A stretch of 46,956 nucleotides of DNA, from contig CATKWX010000013.1 of the NCBI GenBank assembly GCA_949840345.1, forward strand, positions 1 through 46,956, written 5' to 3'. Both the position numbers and the translations under genes were made by a program. Under the pieces are notes generated by a model. That model was not told where the DNA came from and did no database searches. It was given only the letters and a program-made list of their open reading frames with translations. Positions 1-8,067 of the stretch are shown here, one piece after another. The stretch is from an uncultured Eubacteriales bacterium. Its GTDB lineage: Bacteria > Bacillota > Clostridia > TANB77 > CAG-508. Position 1 is the stretch's first letter; each line of letters starts with the position of its first letter.

Positions 1-357
1 TTTATTTTTAATTCTTGTTCAAAAAAAGTTAATATTCCTGTAAGCATTACTAAAAAACTAATTAACAAAAATATATTTATTATATTATCTATTACATTAA
101 TTACAATTTTTTTCTTTGTATTAATTGTTTTTTCTAAAAATTCCGGATATGTTTCAATATTATTTTTTTGCATAATACAAAACACTTTATATATTACAAA
201 AGCTATAACCATTGCAGAAACAACAATTCCATATAACCCAAATTCTGAAAATGCATTAAAAAAGGATGCAATTTCCACTCCGTGAAGCAAACCCTGCCCC
301 AATAATACTTCCAATAATTACAAAAACCACTTTACCTATACTTTTTATCTTTACCAC
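1..357 (-). CDS. YkvI-like membrane protein, N-terminal part, with +1 frameshift at CGG
   Basis: The gene begins at a GTG (355-357) preceded by a purine-rich GCAGGG and runs off the left edge. The first 25 codons give a membrane segment ending in GSIIGAGFAS. The zero frame then meets CGG (280-282) and soon stops. Skipping one C gives GVEIASFF followed by two more hydrophobic segments up to the edge. GAGFASGxE is characteristic of the YkvI family (COG3949), predicted multi-pass membrane proteins of unknown substrate. Apart from the one-base shift the reading is uninterrupted. The rest of the protein lies outside the window. It could be a pseudogene, but the same lesion occurs in three other genes here. 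Confidence 0.7.
280..282 (-). other. CGG +1 frameshift site 1
   Basis: Coding strand reads TCA CGG AGT in the zero frame. Skipping the C gives TCA GGA GTG, restoring the conserved GAGFASG-VE junction of YkvI-like proteins. The base skipped is the G at 282 on the plus strand. Zero-frame translation meets a stop within about ten codons. Confidence 0.7.
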
Positions 358-532
358 CCCTGCTCTTAAATAAATATTCCTGTAATAAATAAATATACTT
401 AAGAATATTTATTTAAAAAAGACAGAATTATAAGATTTATGCAGACAATTATAATAATATTTTTTATGAGTTCGACCCTGAGTCGTTTTGTCTTTAATTC
501 AAGTAGAGTGTGTCACTAAAATTTGTTAAGAC

Positions 533-562
533 AACGGAACGACGAGGGCGTCGTTCCCTACA
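533..562. repeat. Short palindromic intergenic repeat (TTCCCTACA type)
   Basis: GGAACGACG pairs with CGTCGTTCC around a four-base loop and is followed by CTACA. Related GC-richer hairpins ending in CCCTACA recur at about 4.03, 19.96, 21.99, 26.3 and 38.6 kb. This copy lies in the 278-base gap between the YkvI-like gene and the TMEM165-like gene. I saw no clear riboswitch in that gap. Confidence 0.6.
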
Positions 563-635
563 CAAACGCCGAGGAGTTCGGAATAAAAAATATTATTATA
601 ATTGTCTATATAAAATAGTAATTAAGGAGGCATAT

Positions 636-1238
636 ATGTATATATATCCATTAATAATCGCATTTACACTCGTATTTATTTCTGAACTTGGAGATAAAAC
701 TCAAATTCTAGTTTTATCTTTTTCATCTAAATTACGTACAACCACAATTCTTTTAGGAGTAGCTTTAGGCTCTCTTTTAAGCCATGGAATAGCAATTACT
801 TTTGGAAGTTTTCTTGGAAATATAGGAAATGACTCTATACATTTTTTGCTTGAATTAATTACATACATATCATTTTTAATATTTGGATTTTTTACATTAT
901 TTTCTAATAAAAAGGAAAATTCAAATAATAATAATTCTGCTGTAAAAAATATAAATAAATTAAAATTAAATTATATTTTCATAATTGCTTTATCTATAGC
1001 AATTGGAGAACTTGGAGATAAAACATTTTTAGCATCTATTGGCCTTGGAATACAATATCCTGCCCAAAAAATATTTCTAATAATTGGTGCTATATTGGGA
1101 ATGGTTTTAAGTGATTTAATTGCAATTATTTTAGGTAAATTTTTATCAAAAAAATTACCTGAAAATATTTTAGAAAAATTTTCAGGTATATTATTTTTAA
1201 TTTTTGGATTTATTGGAATTTTAAATATTTTAATTTAA
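636..1238 (+). CDS. TMEM165/GDT1 (UPF0016) family cation transporter
   Basis: A 200-residue, highly hydrophobic protein with two copies of the family signature E-x-G-D-K-T (SELGDKTQ near residue 19, GELGDKTF near 127), each in the first helix of a three-helix half, separated by a short Asn/Lys-rich cytoplasmic loop. The family exports or exchanges Mn2+ or Ca2+ for protons; Mn2+ export is the usual bacterial role. I chose the ATG at 636 because AAGGAGG lies six bases upstream; the frame stays open further upstream, but only through a repeat. It converges on the next gene, with the ends overlapping by nine bases. Confidence 0.9.
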   Translation: MYIYPLIIAFTLVFISELGDKTQILVLSFSSKLRTTTILLGVALGSLLSHGIAITFGSFLGNIGNDSIHFLLELITYISFLIFGFFTLFSNKKENSNNNNSAVKNINKLKLNYIFIIALSIAIGELGDKTFLASIGLGIQYPAQKIFLIIGAILGMVLSDLIAIILGKFLSKKLPENILEKFSGILFLIFGFIGILNILI

Positions 1239-2000
1239 TCTCTCATTAATTTCATTTAGCATATTTTTTACAAAAACCTCATTTCCATCATTATCTCTTA
1301 CTCTTAGATTTGGAAATGTAAATAACATCTTTTCATTAGAAAAACAAAAATCTTCAATATTTTTTATTATGGAATTTCTATTTGTTTCTTCTATTCCATA
1401 ATACTCATTTATTACTCTATTTTGATATGTATTAACAGCCCAAACTGTAATTAGTGCATCTATTAATAAAAATGAAAATACACCAATATCTATAAAGCTT
1501 TTCTTCGTTGCAATTTTAAATTTATTTTTCTTTATCTCTTCAGGCTCTACCTCATCTTTCCCTATTTTATCTATTAATCTATCAATTTTAGGTTTTATTA
1601 AGCCTATTAAAACTACTGATAATATCGCCCAAAAAATTGAATATATAATACAAATTCTACCATTTAGATTATACTTTACATACCCATAATCCCAAAATCT
1701 CGCTCCATATATAGCCTCTAGCATAAAGCTTAATACATATTCTACTACACTTCCTAATATTCCGCCATACAATGCTAATTTTATTTTATTACTTCTAAAT
1801 TTATCTAGTGCAAATATTAATATTGCTCCACCTACTCCATATATTGGGCAAAACGGTCCTAAATATAAACCTTTCCTACTTTCTATAATACCCATAGTTG
1901 CAAAACCATAAGTAGTTTCTATTATTAAGCCAATTACACTAAATATTATAAAATACCACAACAAATAATGTAATTTAGCTTTAATATTTTTAGACTCCAC
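1230..2000 (-). CDS. Putative ABC-transporter type IV (PF06541-like) membrane protein
   Basis: 256 residues. The N-terminal two thirds matches the family pattern: helix, IETTYG, then GLYLGPFCPIYGVGG, helix, LGSVVEYVLS, FWDYGYVKYNLNGRICI and helix. A fifth hydrophobic segment follows near residues 170-190, with a short hydrophilic tail. The family is annotated as putative ABC-transporter type IV but has no demonstrated ATPase partner, and none is adjacent here. The start is preceded by AAAAGGAGAT. Function is unknown beyond being a membrane protein. Confidence 0.8.
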   Translation of the reverse strand: MESKNIKAKLHYLLWYFIIFSVIGLIIETTYGFATMGIIESRKGLYLGPFCPIYGVGGAILIFALDKFRSNKIKLALYGGILGSVVEYVLSFMLEAIYGARFWDYGYVKYNLNGRICIIYSIFWAILSVVLIGLIKPKIDRLIDKIGKDEVEPEEIKKNKFKIATKKSFIDIGVFSFLLIDALITVWAVNTYQNRVINEYYGIEETNRNSIIKNIEDFCFSNEKMLFTFPNLRVRDNDGNEVFVKNMLNEINERLN

Positions 2001-2074
2001 AGCTTCATCTCCTTTTAGGTTGATTATGAATTACTCTTATTTTACAATATACTTAAAAAAAAGTAAACATACAG

Positions 2075-2103
2075 TTGACAAAGTTATACAATTATGTTAT
2101 TAT
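2075..2103 (+). promoter_or_regulatory. Sigma-A-type promoter of tRNA-Arg
   Basis: TTGACA at 2075-2080 and TATTAT at 2098-2103, 17 bases apart, about 20 bases upstream of the tRNA. An alternative -10, TATAAT at 2101-2106, would give 20-base spacing and is less likely. Confidence 0.7.
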
Positions 2104-2123
2104 AATCTATGTCAATTTTACTT

Positions 2124-2200
2124 GGGTCAGTAGCTCAGTTGGATAGAGCATCGGCCTTCTAAGCCGAGGGTCAGGGGTTCGAATCCCTTCTGGCTCACCA
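2124..2200 (+). tRNA. tRNA-Arg (anticodon TCT)
   Basis: 77 bases with encoded CCA. Acceptor GGGTCAG pairs with CTGGCTC (two wobbles). The D arm contains AGCTC..GAGC, the anticodon stem is TCGGC/GCCGA with loop CTTCTAA (anticodon TCT), and the T arm contains GGTTCGAATC. It reads AGA (and AGG by wobble), the dominant arginine codons here. It is relevant to the CGG observation because it cannot read CGG. Confidence 0.95.
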
Positions 2201-2231
2201 AACTTGCTTAAGCAAGAGTTAAGAGATAAAA

Positions 2232-2305
2232 GTGAATAGTGAAAAGTAATGACTTATATTTAAGGGATTAGTCCTAAAAGCAAGTTTGTACTCTTCACTA
2301 TTCAC
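2232..2305. repeat. Inverted repeat of TTCACTATTCAC type downstream of tRNA
   Basis: GTGAATAGTGAA (2232-2243) and TTCACTATTCAC (2294-2305) are exact reverse complements about 50 bases apart. The related string TTCACTATTAATTATTCACT recurs near 38.64 kb, so this is an interspersed repeat. It may fold downstream of the tRNA, but there is no T-run to call it a terminator. Confidence 0.5.
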
Positions 2306-2361
2306 TCTTCATTTTTCACTATTAATTAAAACAAAAAAATTACATATAATATAAATATATG

Positions 2362-2403
2362 AAAAAACAACAGCAATGTCCTAAATAAAGAACACTGCTG
2401 TTG
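2362..2403 (-). terminator. Rho-independent terminator of the small protein gene
   Basis: CAACAGCA pairs with TGCTGTTG, the stem continuing past one mismatch. On the minus strand the hairpin is followed by six T residues (2362-2367). It lies directly after the stop of the small gene at 2423 and supports that gene being expressed. Confidence 0.8.
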
Positions 2404-2422
2404 TCTTTTACAATTCAGAAGA

Positions 2423-2605
2423 TTAATTATCCTCTTCTTTGTTTGGTCGGGGCATAGGATAAGTGTTTACTCTTGATAACTCATCATCTTCAAGTTTCTC
2501 AAGGCACTCAGCTATTTGACTAGATGTAAGTTCAGGTGGACCACCTAAGTATGGTGGCTCCTTTATTTTAGGAATACGATTAGAATAGATACTTAAATTA
2601 GGCAT
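2423..2605 (-). CDS. Small proline-rich protein of unknown function
   Basis: 60 residues from the ATG at 2605. I prefer this over the ATG at 2620 because GGGAGA lies about seven bases before it. The sequence is polar and proline-rich (IKEPPYLGGPPELTSSQI, then an acidic stretch and PMPRPNKEEDN), with no membrane segment or signal peptide. A clean terminator follows. I recognise no family. It could be a small structural or regulatory protein. Confidence 0.55.
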   Translation of the reverse strand: MPNLSIYSNRIPKIKEPPYLGGPPELTSSQIAECLEKLEDDELSRVNTYPMPRPNKEEDN

Positions 2606-2821
2606 AAAAATTTCTCCCATTATATTCTTTGTATTGCCTCGACTTCTACCAAAAGGTTTTATCCTTTTAATAGATTTATTATATTATTCATTATATAGAA
2701 TGTCAATTCTTGCAAATAAAGCAAAGTTTAACTTCTCTTGTACTTTTAAAAATTAATCTATAATAAATATTGCATAATATATCTTATTGTGTTATTTTAG
2801 TTTTAAAGTGAGGTATATATA

Positions 2822-3598
2822 ATGAACTCTAATATTGAACCAATAAATATTTTTGATTTTGATGGAACTTTAACTACTGAAACGTGGCCAAAGTTTTGGG
2901 TATGGGTAAAAAAATTTGGATATAGTGGAGAGCAAAGAAACGATAATTTAGAGGCTGCTCTTGCGCAATATAGAAAATTTCACACTGGAAATGCTCTTGA
3001 AACATTTTTTGCCTTTTTTAATGATTTACTTGTTGATAATAATGAAACTATAACATACGAAGAATTAATGGAGGGAGAACAATATATTCAATATAATCTT
3101 GGAGTAGTAGATTTTCTAGAAAAGTCACCTACAAAAAATTATATTGTTTCTGGAGGCTTAAAAGAATTTTTACAAAATCTTAAAATAGCCAAATATTTTG
3201 ATGATATTTATGGTACTCCTTTACATCACGACAAAAATGGTTTGATTTCTGGAATTGGTAAAATAATTACAGATGATAAAAAAATATTATCTATTAGAGA
3301 TATTCTTAAAAAGAATAACAGAAAATATAATAATTGCAGAAATGTATATTATATAGGAGACGGATATAGTGATGCAACTGCAATGAGATTTATACATAAT
3401 AATGGTGGGAAAGCTATTTTCGTTCATCAACCAAACAAAAATGATGAATTTTATGAGCATAATAATAGAATTTATCAAACATTAAATGCAGATGGAATGG
3501 TAGACTTTGCTTGTATTGCAGATTATAGAAATGGCAGTATGCTTTCAAATATTTTATTAAGACAAAAAGAAAAAAAACATAGAAGAAGATTTTTCTAA
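2822..3598 (+). CDS. HAD-superfamily (subfamily IB, SerB-like) phosphatase
   Basis: 258 residues. Motif I is FDFDGTLT near residue 12, with both catalytic aspartates; motif II is IVSGGLK near residue 108; motif IV is YIGDGYSDATAM near residue 178 (GDGxSD). A helical cap lies between motifs I and II, as in phosphoserine phosphatase-like enzymes. The substrate cannot be told from sequence; a small phosphomonoester is likely. GTGAGG precedes the ATG. The gene is monocistronic and ends at a strong hairpin terminator. Confidence 0.85.
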   Translation: MNSNIEPINIFDFDGTLTTETWPKFWVWVKKFGYSGEQRNDNLEAALAQYRKFHTGNALETFFAFFNDLLVDNNETITYEELMEGEQYIQYNLGVVDFLEKSPTKNYIVSGGLKEFLQNLKIAKYFDDIYGTPLHHDKNGLISGIGKIITDDKKILSIRDILKKNNRKYNNCRNVYYIGDGYSDATAMRFIHNNGGKAIFVHQPNKNDEFYEHNNRIYQTLNADGMVDFACIADYRNGSMLSNILLRQKEKKHRRRFF

Positions 3599-3610
3599 AT
3601 AATTTATGAT

Positions 3611-3654
3611 AAAAACCATCTCAATTTACATTACTGTATTTTGAGATGGTTTTT
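3611..3654. terminator. Bidirectional terminator between convergent genes
   Basis: AAAAACCATCTCAA pairs perfectly with TTGAGATGGTTTTT (14 base pairs). Because the stem starts with A and ends with T it can serve both the HAD gene on plus and the gene ending at 3677 on minus. Confidence 0.85.
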
Positions 3655-3676
3655 ATGTCTTATAATATATAATTAT

Positions 3677-3982
3677 CTAAACAACCTTTTCGTGATATAT
3701 TACTTCTTTTCCATTATTTATTGCATATTCTATTTCGCTTTTTGTACTGTTTCCAATATATCCATTAATATTAACAACATAAATTGCATCGCTTATATCA
3801 ATTTTCTTTTTATGCATTTTATCTAAAATACTACCATCTGTTTCATCATAAGTTCCTCCATCAATATTATATATACATTGAATAACGGCATATCCTTTTT
3901 TTAATTCTAATTCTTCAGATATTTTCATCATTTCTTTTGAATATCTCATACTTCCACAAATTGTTATTACCTTTATTTCCAT
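3677..3982 (-). CDS. Nucleoside 2-deoxyribosyltransferase-like small protein
   Basis: 101 residues, single Rossmann-like domain: ITICGSMRYSKEMMK at the N-terminus, LDKMHKKKIDISDAIYVVNINGYIG in the middle, then STKSEIEYAINNGKEVIYH. This resembles the nucleoside deoxyribosyltransferase/SLOG-type fold, where the GS loop binds nucleotide and the STxxEI segment is conserved. Biochemistry is not established for this branch. RBS AGGAGGA precedes the ATG. It lies 103 bases downstream of the preceding operon across a palindromic repeat. Confidence 0.7.
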   Translation of the reverse strand: MEIKVITICGSMRYSKEMMKISEELELKKGYAVIQCIYNIDGGTYDETDGSILDKMHKKKIDISDAIYVVNINGYIGNSTKSEIEYAINNGKEVIYHEKVV

Positions 3983-4013
3983 ATAATTTTTCCTCCTATC
4001 TTTTTAGTGATTT

Positions 4014-4060
4014 CTTCGAAGTGCAGACTAGCAATGCTCGCCCCTACGATTTTTTCGTAG
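4014..4060. repeat. Palindromic intergenic repeat (CGCCCCTAC type)
   Basis: Contains GACTAGCAATGCTCGCCCCTACGA and the inverted pair CGAAGT.. / ACGATTTTTTCGT. It shares the CCCCTAC end with copies at 19.96, 21.99, 26.3 and 38.6 kb. It sits between two minus-strand genes. Confidence 0.45.
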
Positions 4061-4085
4061 ATTACTTTACACTATTTTATATTTT

Positions 4086-4656
4086 CTAATTTAAACTTTT
4101 CATTTCTTCTTCAATTTTATCTTCACTTTCTCGCATTGCTAAAATTGTCTTTTCAAATAAAGTATCTAATTCCCAACCTAAAAATTCTGCTCCTTGTCTT
4201 ATTACATCTCTTGAACAGCCTGCTGCAAATTTCTTATCTTTGAATTTTTTCTTTAAGCTAGACACTTCCATATCTTTCGTACTTTTTGATTCTCTCATCT
4301 TTGCAGCAGCCCATATTAGCCCAGTTAATTCATCAACTGCAAACAATATCTTTTCCATATCATGCTCTGGTTTAATATCTACACAAATTCCATATCCGTG
4401 GCTACAAATTGCGTGTATCATTTCGCCACTTGCATCTATTTCTTTTAATAACTCTGGCGCTTTTTTGCAATGCTCGTCTGGATATTGCTCAAAATCGACA
4501 TCATGCAATAAGCCGCACTATTCCCCAAAAATCTTCGTCATACCCGTTTTCTTTTGCAAAGTATCTCATAACCTGTTCTACTGTAAATGCGTGTCTTATA
4601 TGAAACTCCTTTTCATTATATTTTTTTAATAGCACAACTGCTTTTTCTCTATCCAT
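4086..4656 (-). CDS. HD-domain hydrolase, expressed through a +1 frameshift at CGG
   Basis: From the ATG at 4656 (AAGGAGG upstream), 47 codons give MDREKAVVLLKKYNEKEFHI and RHAFTVEQVMRYFAKENGYD up to WGIV. The zero frame then reads CGG CTT ATT GCA TGA and stops. Skipping the C at 4515 gives GLLHDVDFEQYPDEHC and 140 further residues, a complete 189-residue HD-superfamily protein. Metal ligands include the H of RHAF, LLHD, and the later CSHGYGICVD and AVDELTG motifs. The family is a widespread predicted phosphohydrolase of unknown substrate. Last gene of the operon that starts near 9.8 kb. The conserved context W-G-I-V-G-L-L-H-D makes the frame assignment strong. Confidence 0.85.
4513..4515 (-). 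other. CGG +1 frameshift site 2
   Basis: Coding strand GTG CGG CTT ATT; with one C skipped it becomes GTG GGC TTA TTG CAT GAT, producing the conserved IVGLLHD. Zero-frame TGA follows four codons after CGG. A GGGG tract lies 7-10 bases upstream but equivalents are absent at sites 3 and 4. Confidence 0.85.
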
Positions 4657-4691
4657 AACACTTTCCTCCTTATTGGTAATAGTCCTATTTA

Positions 4692-6209
4692 TTATCTATC
4701 TCTTTGATTTATCTGTTCTAGCTCCAATTCTAAATTTGAAGCTAAATCTAATAATGATTCAAATAAAAAGCCTCTTATAGTATCTTTAGTCCAATTATTC
4801 CCATTATATTCTTTATCTTTAAATAACTTATCTCCACCATATAAAACTTGACTAAATTTAATTTCATTTCTTCTAGCTGTAGCAACTAATGCTGAAAATT
4901 CCATTTCTACTAATATTGGCATTGTTTCTGGATATATTCTTTGGTGTATATCCAAAACTCTTGAATCTATTGTATCTCTCGTTTCTCTTCTAGAAGCATC
5001 AGTTGTCCATGTAGCACAAGGAATACAATTAACACCTTGCTCTTTAAAGTGTTTCCTTACTATACCAGCCATTACTTTATCTGCCTCTATAAAATTTCCG
5101 TATGTTAAGTTTGAGGATACTCCATCATTCTTTAAGCCTATTACAGGTACATATAAAGCCTTTCCCTCATTTTCTAAAACTCCTGCTCCTCCACAAGCTA
5201 AAATATTTTTAACTCCTCTTTTAGCCAATTCTTCCATTAAAATTGCTGAACCAGTGGCTCCAATTAATGCTTGAGTAAATCCAATATCATGACCATTTAT
5301 ATTTGTTTCGTAAACGTTAAATGTCAAACCACGTATATTTATTGGTATTTCCTTACATTTCACATTATTTTTGTATTCATTAAGGACTTCTTCAAAGAAA
5401 CACATAATAACAGTATTCGGTAATTTATCTTCATTATGAATTTTAATCATTCCTTCTTGTATATCAACTCTATATTGTTCTGAATCATCTGATAATTTAT
5501 GCTTATTATGGAATTCGTCTTTTAATGCCATATCACTTGCAACACTTAAGGCTATATCCAATAATCTATCTTCAAATTCCTGTACCTCCCCATTTTCTTT
5601 TCTTACATATCCAAAATAAATGGTTTCTATATCCCTAAAAATTGATGATGCTAAGGTTGCAGCAGCCTCATACCCGTATATTCCTTGGAAATTATTTCTT
5701 CTAATATCTGTAGATAACATTTCCTCATTTGTAATATCAATATTATTTTCATTTAGCTTTTTTATTAACTCCTTATTCCCATCTTCAGAAGTAATAATTC
5801 TTTTAGAAGGTCGCACATATTGCATTGATGTTCCATCGCCTCTTATTACAGAAGCTGGAACAACAACTTTTCCTACATCATCATTATTATTAGAATACAA
5901 ATCATCACAAGCGACAATTGACTTTACTCCATTTGCTACTAGATGTTCAATAGTATTTGTAGTCATTGGTGCTCCTATAAGAGGGTTCAATAGTGCTACT
6001 TTTCTCCCTTTCATTTCTACAACGTAAATATTAGTTTTAGTTGTTTCTAAACATAATGTATCGACTATATCACAATTATTGTTATTTATAAATTTTTTAA
6101 ATGCTCCTTCAAAATGTGTAATTACTGCAACTTTAGGTAAATCAACAGCTCTCTTCGCATTTAATACAGCTACAGGATTACTATCATTTTTCCCTAATGG
6201 TATATACAT
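4692..6209 (-). CDS. Tandem nucleoside phosphorylase-like protein (two PNP_UDP_1 domains)
   Basis: 505 residues, about twice the usual size. The C-terminal half (about 255-500) is a good uridine/purine phosphorylase-like domain: GATGSAILMEELAKRGVKNI, ACGGAGVL, GVSSNLTYG, WTTDASRRETRD, VEMEFSALVATARR and QVLYGGDKL. The N-terminal half (about 1-250) has the same order (GAPMTTNTIEHLVANGVKSI, RGDGTSMQYVRPSKRI, YGYEAAATLASSI), but the equivalents of TWTTDA and VEMEAAAL are degenerate (MLSTDI, YGYEAAAT). I infer internal duplication with a catalytic C-terminal half. RBS AAAAGGAG. It follows the SDR gene by 45 bases and precedes the HD gene by 35, in one operon. Confidence 0.75.
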   Translation of the reverse strand: MYIPLGKNDSNPVAVLNAKRAVDLPKVAVITHFEGAFKKFINNNNCDIVDTLCLETTKTNIYVVEMKGRKVALLNPLIGAPMTTNTIEHLVANGVKSIVACDDLYSNNNDDVGKVVVPASVIRGDGTSMQYVRPSKRIITSEDGNKELIKKLNENNIDITNEEMLSTDIRRNNFQGIYGYEAAATLASSIFRDIETIYFGYVRKENGEVQEFEDRLLDIALSVASDMALKDEFHNKHKLSDDSEQYRVDIQEGMIKIHNEDKLPNTVIMCFFEEVLNEYKNNVKCKEIPINIRGLTFNVYETNINGHDIGFTQALIGATGSAILMEELAKRGVKNILACGGAGVLENEGKALYVPVIGLKNDGVSSNLTYGNFIEADKVMAGIVRKHFKEQGVNCIPCATWTTDASRRETRDTIDSRVLDIHQRIYPETMPILVEMEFSALVATARRNEIKFSQVLYGGDKLFKDKEYNGNNWTKDTIRGFLFESLLDLASNLELELEQINQRDR

Positions 6210-6254
6210 ATTAAACTCCTTTTAAGTTATTTTAAATCTAATTTTTATTTATAT

Positions 6255-6953
6255 TTAGTTATACATATGCTTTATTCCTAGTTCCATAATAACAACATTA
6301 TCATCTTGATCTACCATAAACTTGATAGCTTTTGCTGCTGTATTGATTTCAAGTGCATTTGTTAAATCTTTATCTGGCAAACCATTTTTTGCAAATAATC
6401 TAGTTTTAATTGTACCAGGGTAGTATCCTTCTACTCTTATTCCTTGAGGTAAAAGTTCACTTTGCATTGCTTTTGTAAATCCAGTAATTGCCCATTTGGA
6501 AGATGTATAAACAGAATATTCAGATTTCCAATTCACACCTGCTGTAGAATCAACATTTATTATTAACCCATTACCTTGCTTTTTCATATAAGGCACAATG
6601 ATTTTTGTCATATTTATTACACCTTTTACATTAATATCAATTACTTCACTAATTTTATCAAAGCTGTTATCTTCTAATTTTCCAACAATCCACGTTCCAG
6701 CATTATTTATAAAACAATCTATTTTACCATATTTGCTATATATTTTAGCTATTGTCTCTTCTGCTTGAATAGGTTTTGTTACATCACAAATATAGTAATC
6801 TAACTTAGTAGCTTTTAACCTTTCTTCATTTCTTCCTAAAACAATAACAGTATTTTCCTCTGATAAAATTTTAGCAGTTTCTAAACCTAATCCATCGCTT
6901 CCTCCAGTAATAACAATAACTTTTCCCAATAAAGCATTTCGTGTGTTTTCCAT
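6255..6953 (-). CDS. Short-chain dehydrogenase/reductase
   Basis: 232 residues, classical SDR. The nucleotide site is TGGSDGLGLETA (residues 14-25), NNAG is at about 84-87, the catalytic Ser lies in NVDSTAG and the Tyr-Lys pair in YTSSKWA. PGTIKT follows. The substrate is unknown. RBS GGAGGG. It sits 12 bases after the NUDIX gene in the same operon. Confidence 0.9.
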   Translation of the reverse strand: MENTRNALLGKVIVITGGSDGLGLETAKILSEENTVIVLGRNEERLKATKLDYYICDVTKPIQAEETIAKIYSKYGKIDCFINNAGTWIVGKLEDNSFDKISEVIDINVKGVINMTKIIVPYMKKQGNGLIINVDSTAGVNWKSEYSVYTSSKWAITGFTKAMQSELLPQGIRVEGYYPGTIKTRLFAKNGLPDKDLTNALEINTAAKAIKFMVDQDDNVVIMELGIKHMYN

Positions 6954-6965
6954 AATATTTCCCTC

Positions 6966-7472
6966 CTATTTTTCTATATATTTTTTAATTTCTTCTCGTA
7001 CAAATTCCCATCTGTTTGCTATAAACTTATTATCTTTATGAAGTCTTTCTATTTCATTAAAGCTCGCAAATTTTACATCAGAGACCTCTTCTTCTTGCAT
7101 AATTATATCATTTAAATTAACTTCTTGTTCAATAATGTAAACATCTAACCACACATTCCCAGTTTTGTAATGCTGTATTTTTATCGCCTTTTCAACATCT
7201 AAATCAATTCCAAGTTCTTCTTTTGTTTCTCTCTTTATTGTATCTAAAGAACTCTCTCCCTTTATTACAGAACCACCTGTCATCGCCCATAAATTGGGTT
7301 CTAGTCGTTTTTTTGGTGCTCTTTTTTGAATTAAAATTTCTCCTTTAGAATTTAATATCCAAATATCTGCACCTTTATGGTACATTCCCTTTGGCAACAC
7401 AGTTCCTTCATCCTTGTCTATTGTATCTCCTGTCATATTTCCATTTTCATCTAATATATCCCAAATCTCCAC
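6966..7472 (-). CDS. NUDIX hydrolase
   Basis: 168 residues from the GTG at 7472 (VEIWDILDENGNMTG), which has GGAGG six bases upstream. Starting further upstream would overlap the previous gene without an RBS. The Nudix box is GGSVIKGESSLDTIKRETKE, continuing ELGIDL. The N-terminal DILDENG and DKDEG pattern resembles the isopentenyl-diphosphate isomerase-like/YfcD group of NUDIX proteins, which hydrolyse diphosphate-containing metabolites. Exact substrate unknown. Confidence 0.85.
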   Translation of the reverse strand: MEIWDILDENGNMTGDTIDKDEGTVLPKGMYHKGADIWILNSKGEILIQKRAPKKRLEPNLWAMTGGSVIKGESSLDTIKRETKEELGIDLDVEKAIKIQHYKTGNVWLDVYIIEQEVNLNDIIMQEEEVSDVKFASFNEIERLHKDNKFIANRWEFVREEIKKYIEK

Positions 7473-7491
7473 TTTAACCTCCAAATTAAGT

Positions 7492-8046
7492 TTATTTATA
7501 AACATCAAAGTAATCAATACCATAAATCTTATGAATATCTTCTGTTCCCATTTCTACTATTTTATTGTTTTCTAAACCTAATTCTTTTAAAACCCCTTCT
7601 ACTGTATATCCTTCCTCTTTTATATACTCTGTATCTATTTCTAAAAATGCAGGAATTTCTGGGAATTCATCAATATCAAAATCTATTTTACCTAATTCAT
7701 ACGATATTCTTTTAACTTTTACACTACTTATAGGAGAAATCCCTAATTCATAGAAAAAGTCCAAAGTTTCCTTTAATCTGCTAGTTTTAAATTTTATTGC
7801 CTTTTTCTCTTTTGGCTTACTTTGATTAACGTGCATTGTAACTTTAATAGTTCCCTCATCTGTGATTCTAATTAACTTATCTTCTTCGTTTAGAAAATGC
7901 TTATCTTTAGTATCTAATGCTATAATAGTTCTAGTATCATTGTATACTTCTTTGGCACCCAATTTATTTAATTTCTCTATTAAACTATCTACATCTACAT
8001 TTAAAACTTTAATTTCGTGTTCTCTATATTCATTTAAATCTCTCAT
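7492..8046 (-). CDS. CYTH-domain protein (class IV adenylate cyclase/triphosphatase-like)
   Basis: 184 residues. The N-terminal EHEIKVL carries the CYTH E-x-E-x-K signature, followed by LIRITDEGTIKVTMHV and KAIKFKTSRLKETLDFF, then the acidic IDFDIDEFPEIPAFLEID, alternating charged strands that line a triphosphate tunnel. Members are adenylate cyclases (CyaB), thiamine triphosphatases or inorganic triphosphatases; sequence alone does not decide. It lies 19 bases upstream of the NUDIX gene. Confidence 0.85.
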   Translation of the reverse strand: MRDLNEYREHEIKVLNVDVDSLIEKLNKLGAKEVYNDTRTIIALDTKDKHFLNEEDKLIRITDEGTIKVTMHVNQSKPKEKKAIKFKTSRLKETLDFFYELGISPISSVKVKRISYELGKIDFDIDEFPEIPAFLEIDTEYIKEEGYTVEGVLKELGLENNKIVEMGTEDIHKIYGIDYFDVYK

Positions 8047-8067
8047 AAATTCTCCTTTTTATATAGC

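Noticed and set aside
510-635. In-frame extension upstream of the TMEM165-like gene
   Set aside because: It translates a palindromic repeat, has no RBS, and the ATG at 636 has AAGGAGG.
400-635. yybP-ykoY manganese riboswitch, often found before TMEM165-like genes
   Set aside because: I could not find the conserved paired elements; only the palindromic repeat is visible.
4240-4629. Plus-strand frames opposite the HD hydrolase
   Set aside because: Shadows of the minus-strand gene, with no RBS and no family resemblance.
7473-7523. N-terminal extension of the NUDIX gene at 6966
   Set aside because: It overlaps the CYTH gene and lacks an RBS; the GTG at 7472 follows GGAGG.
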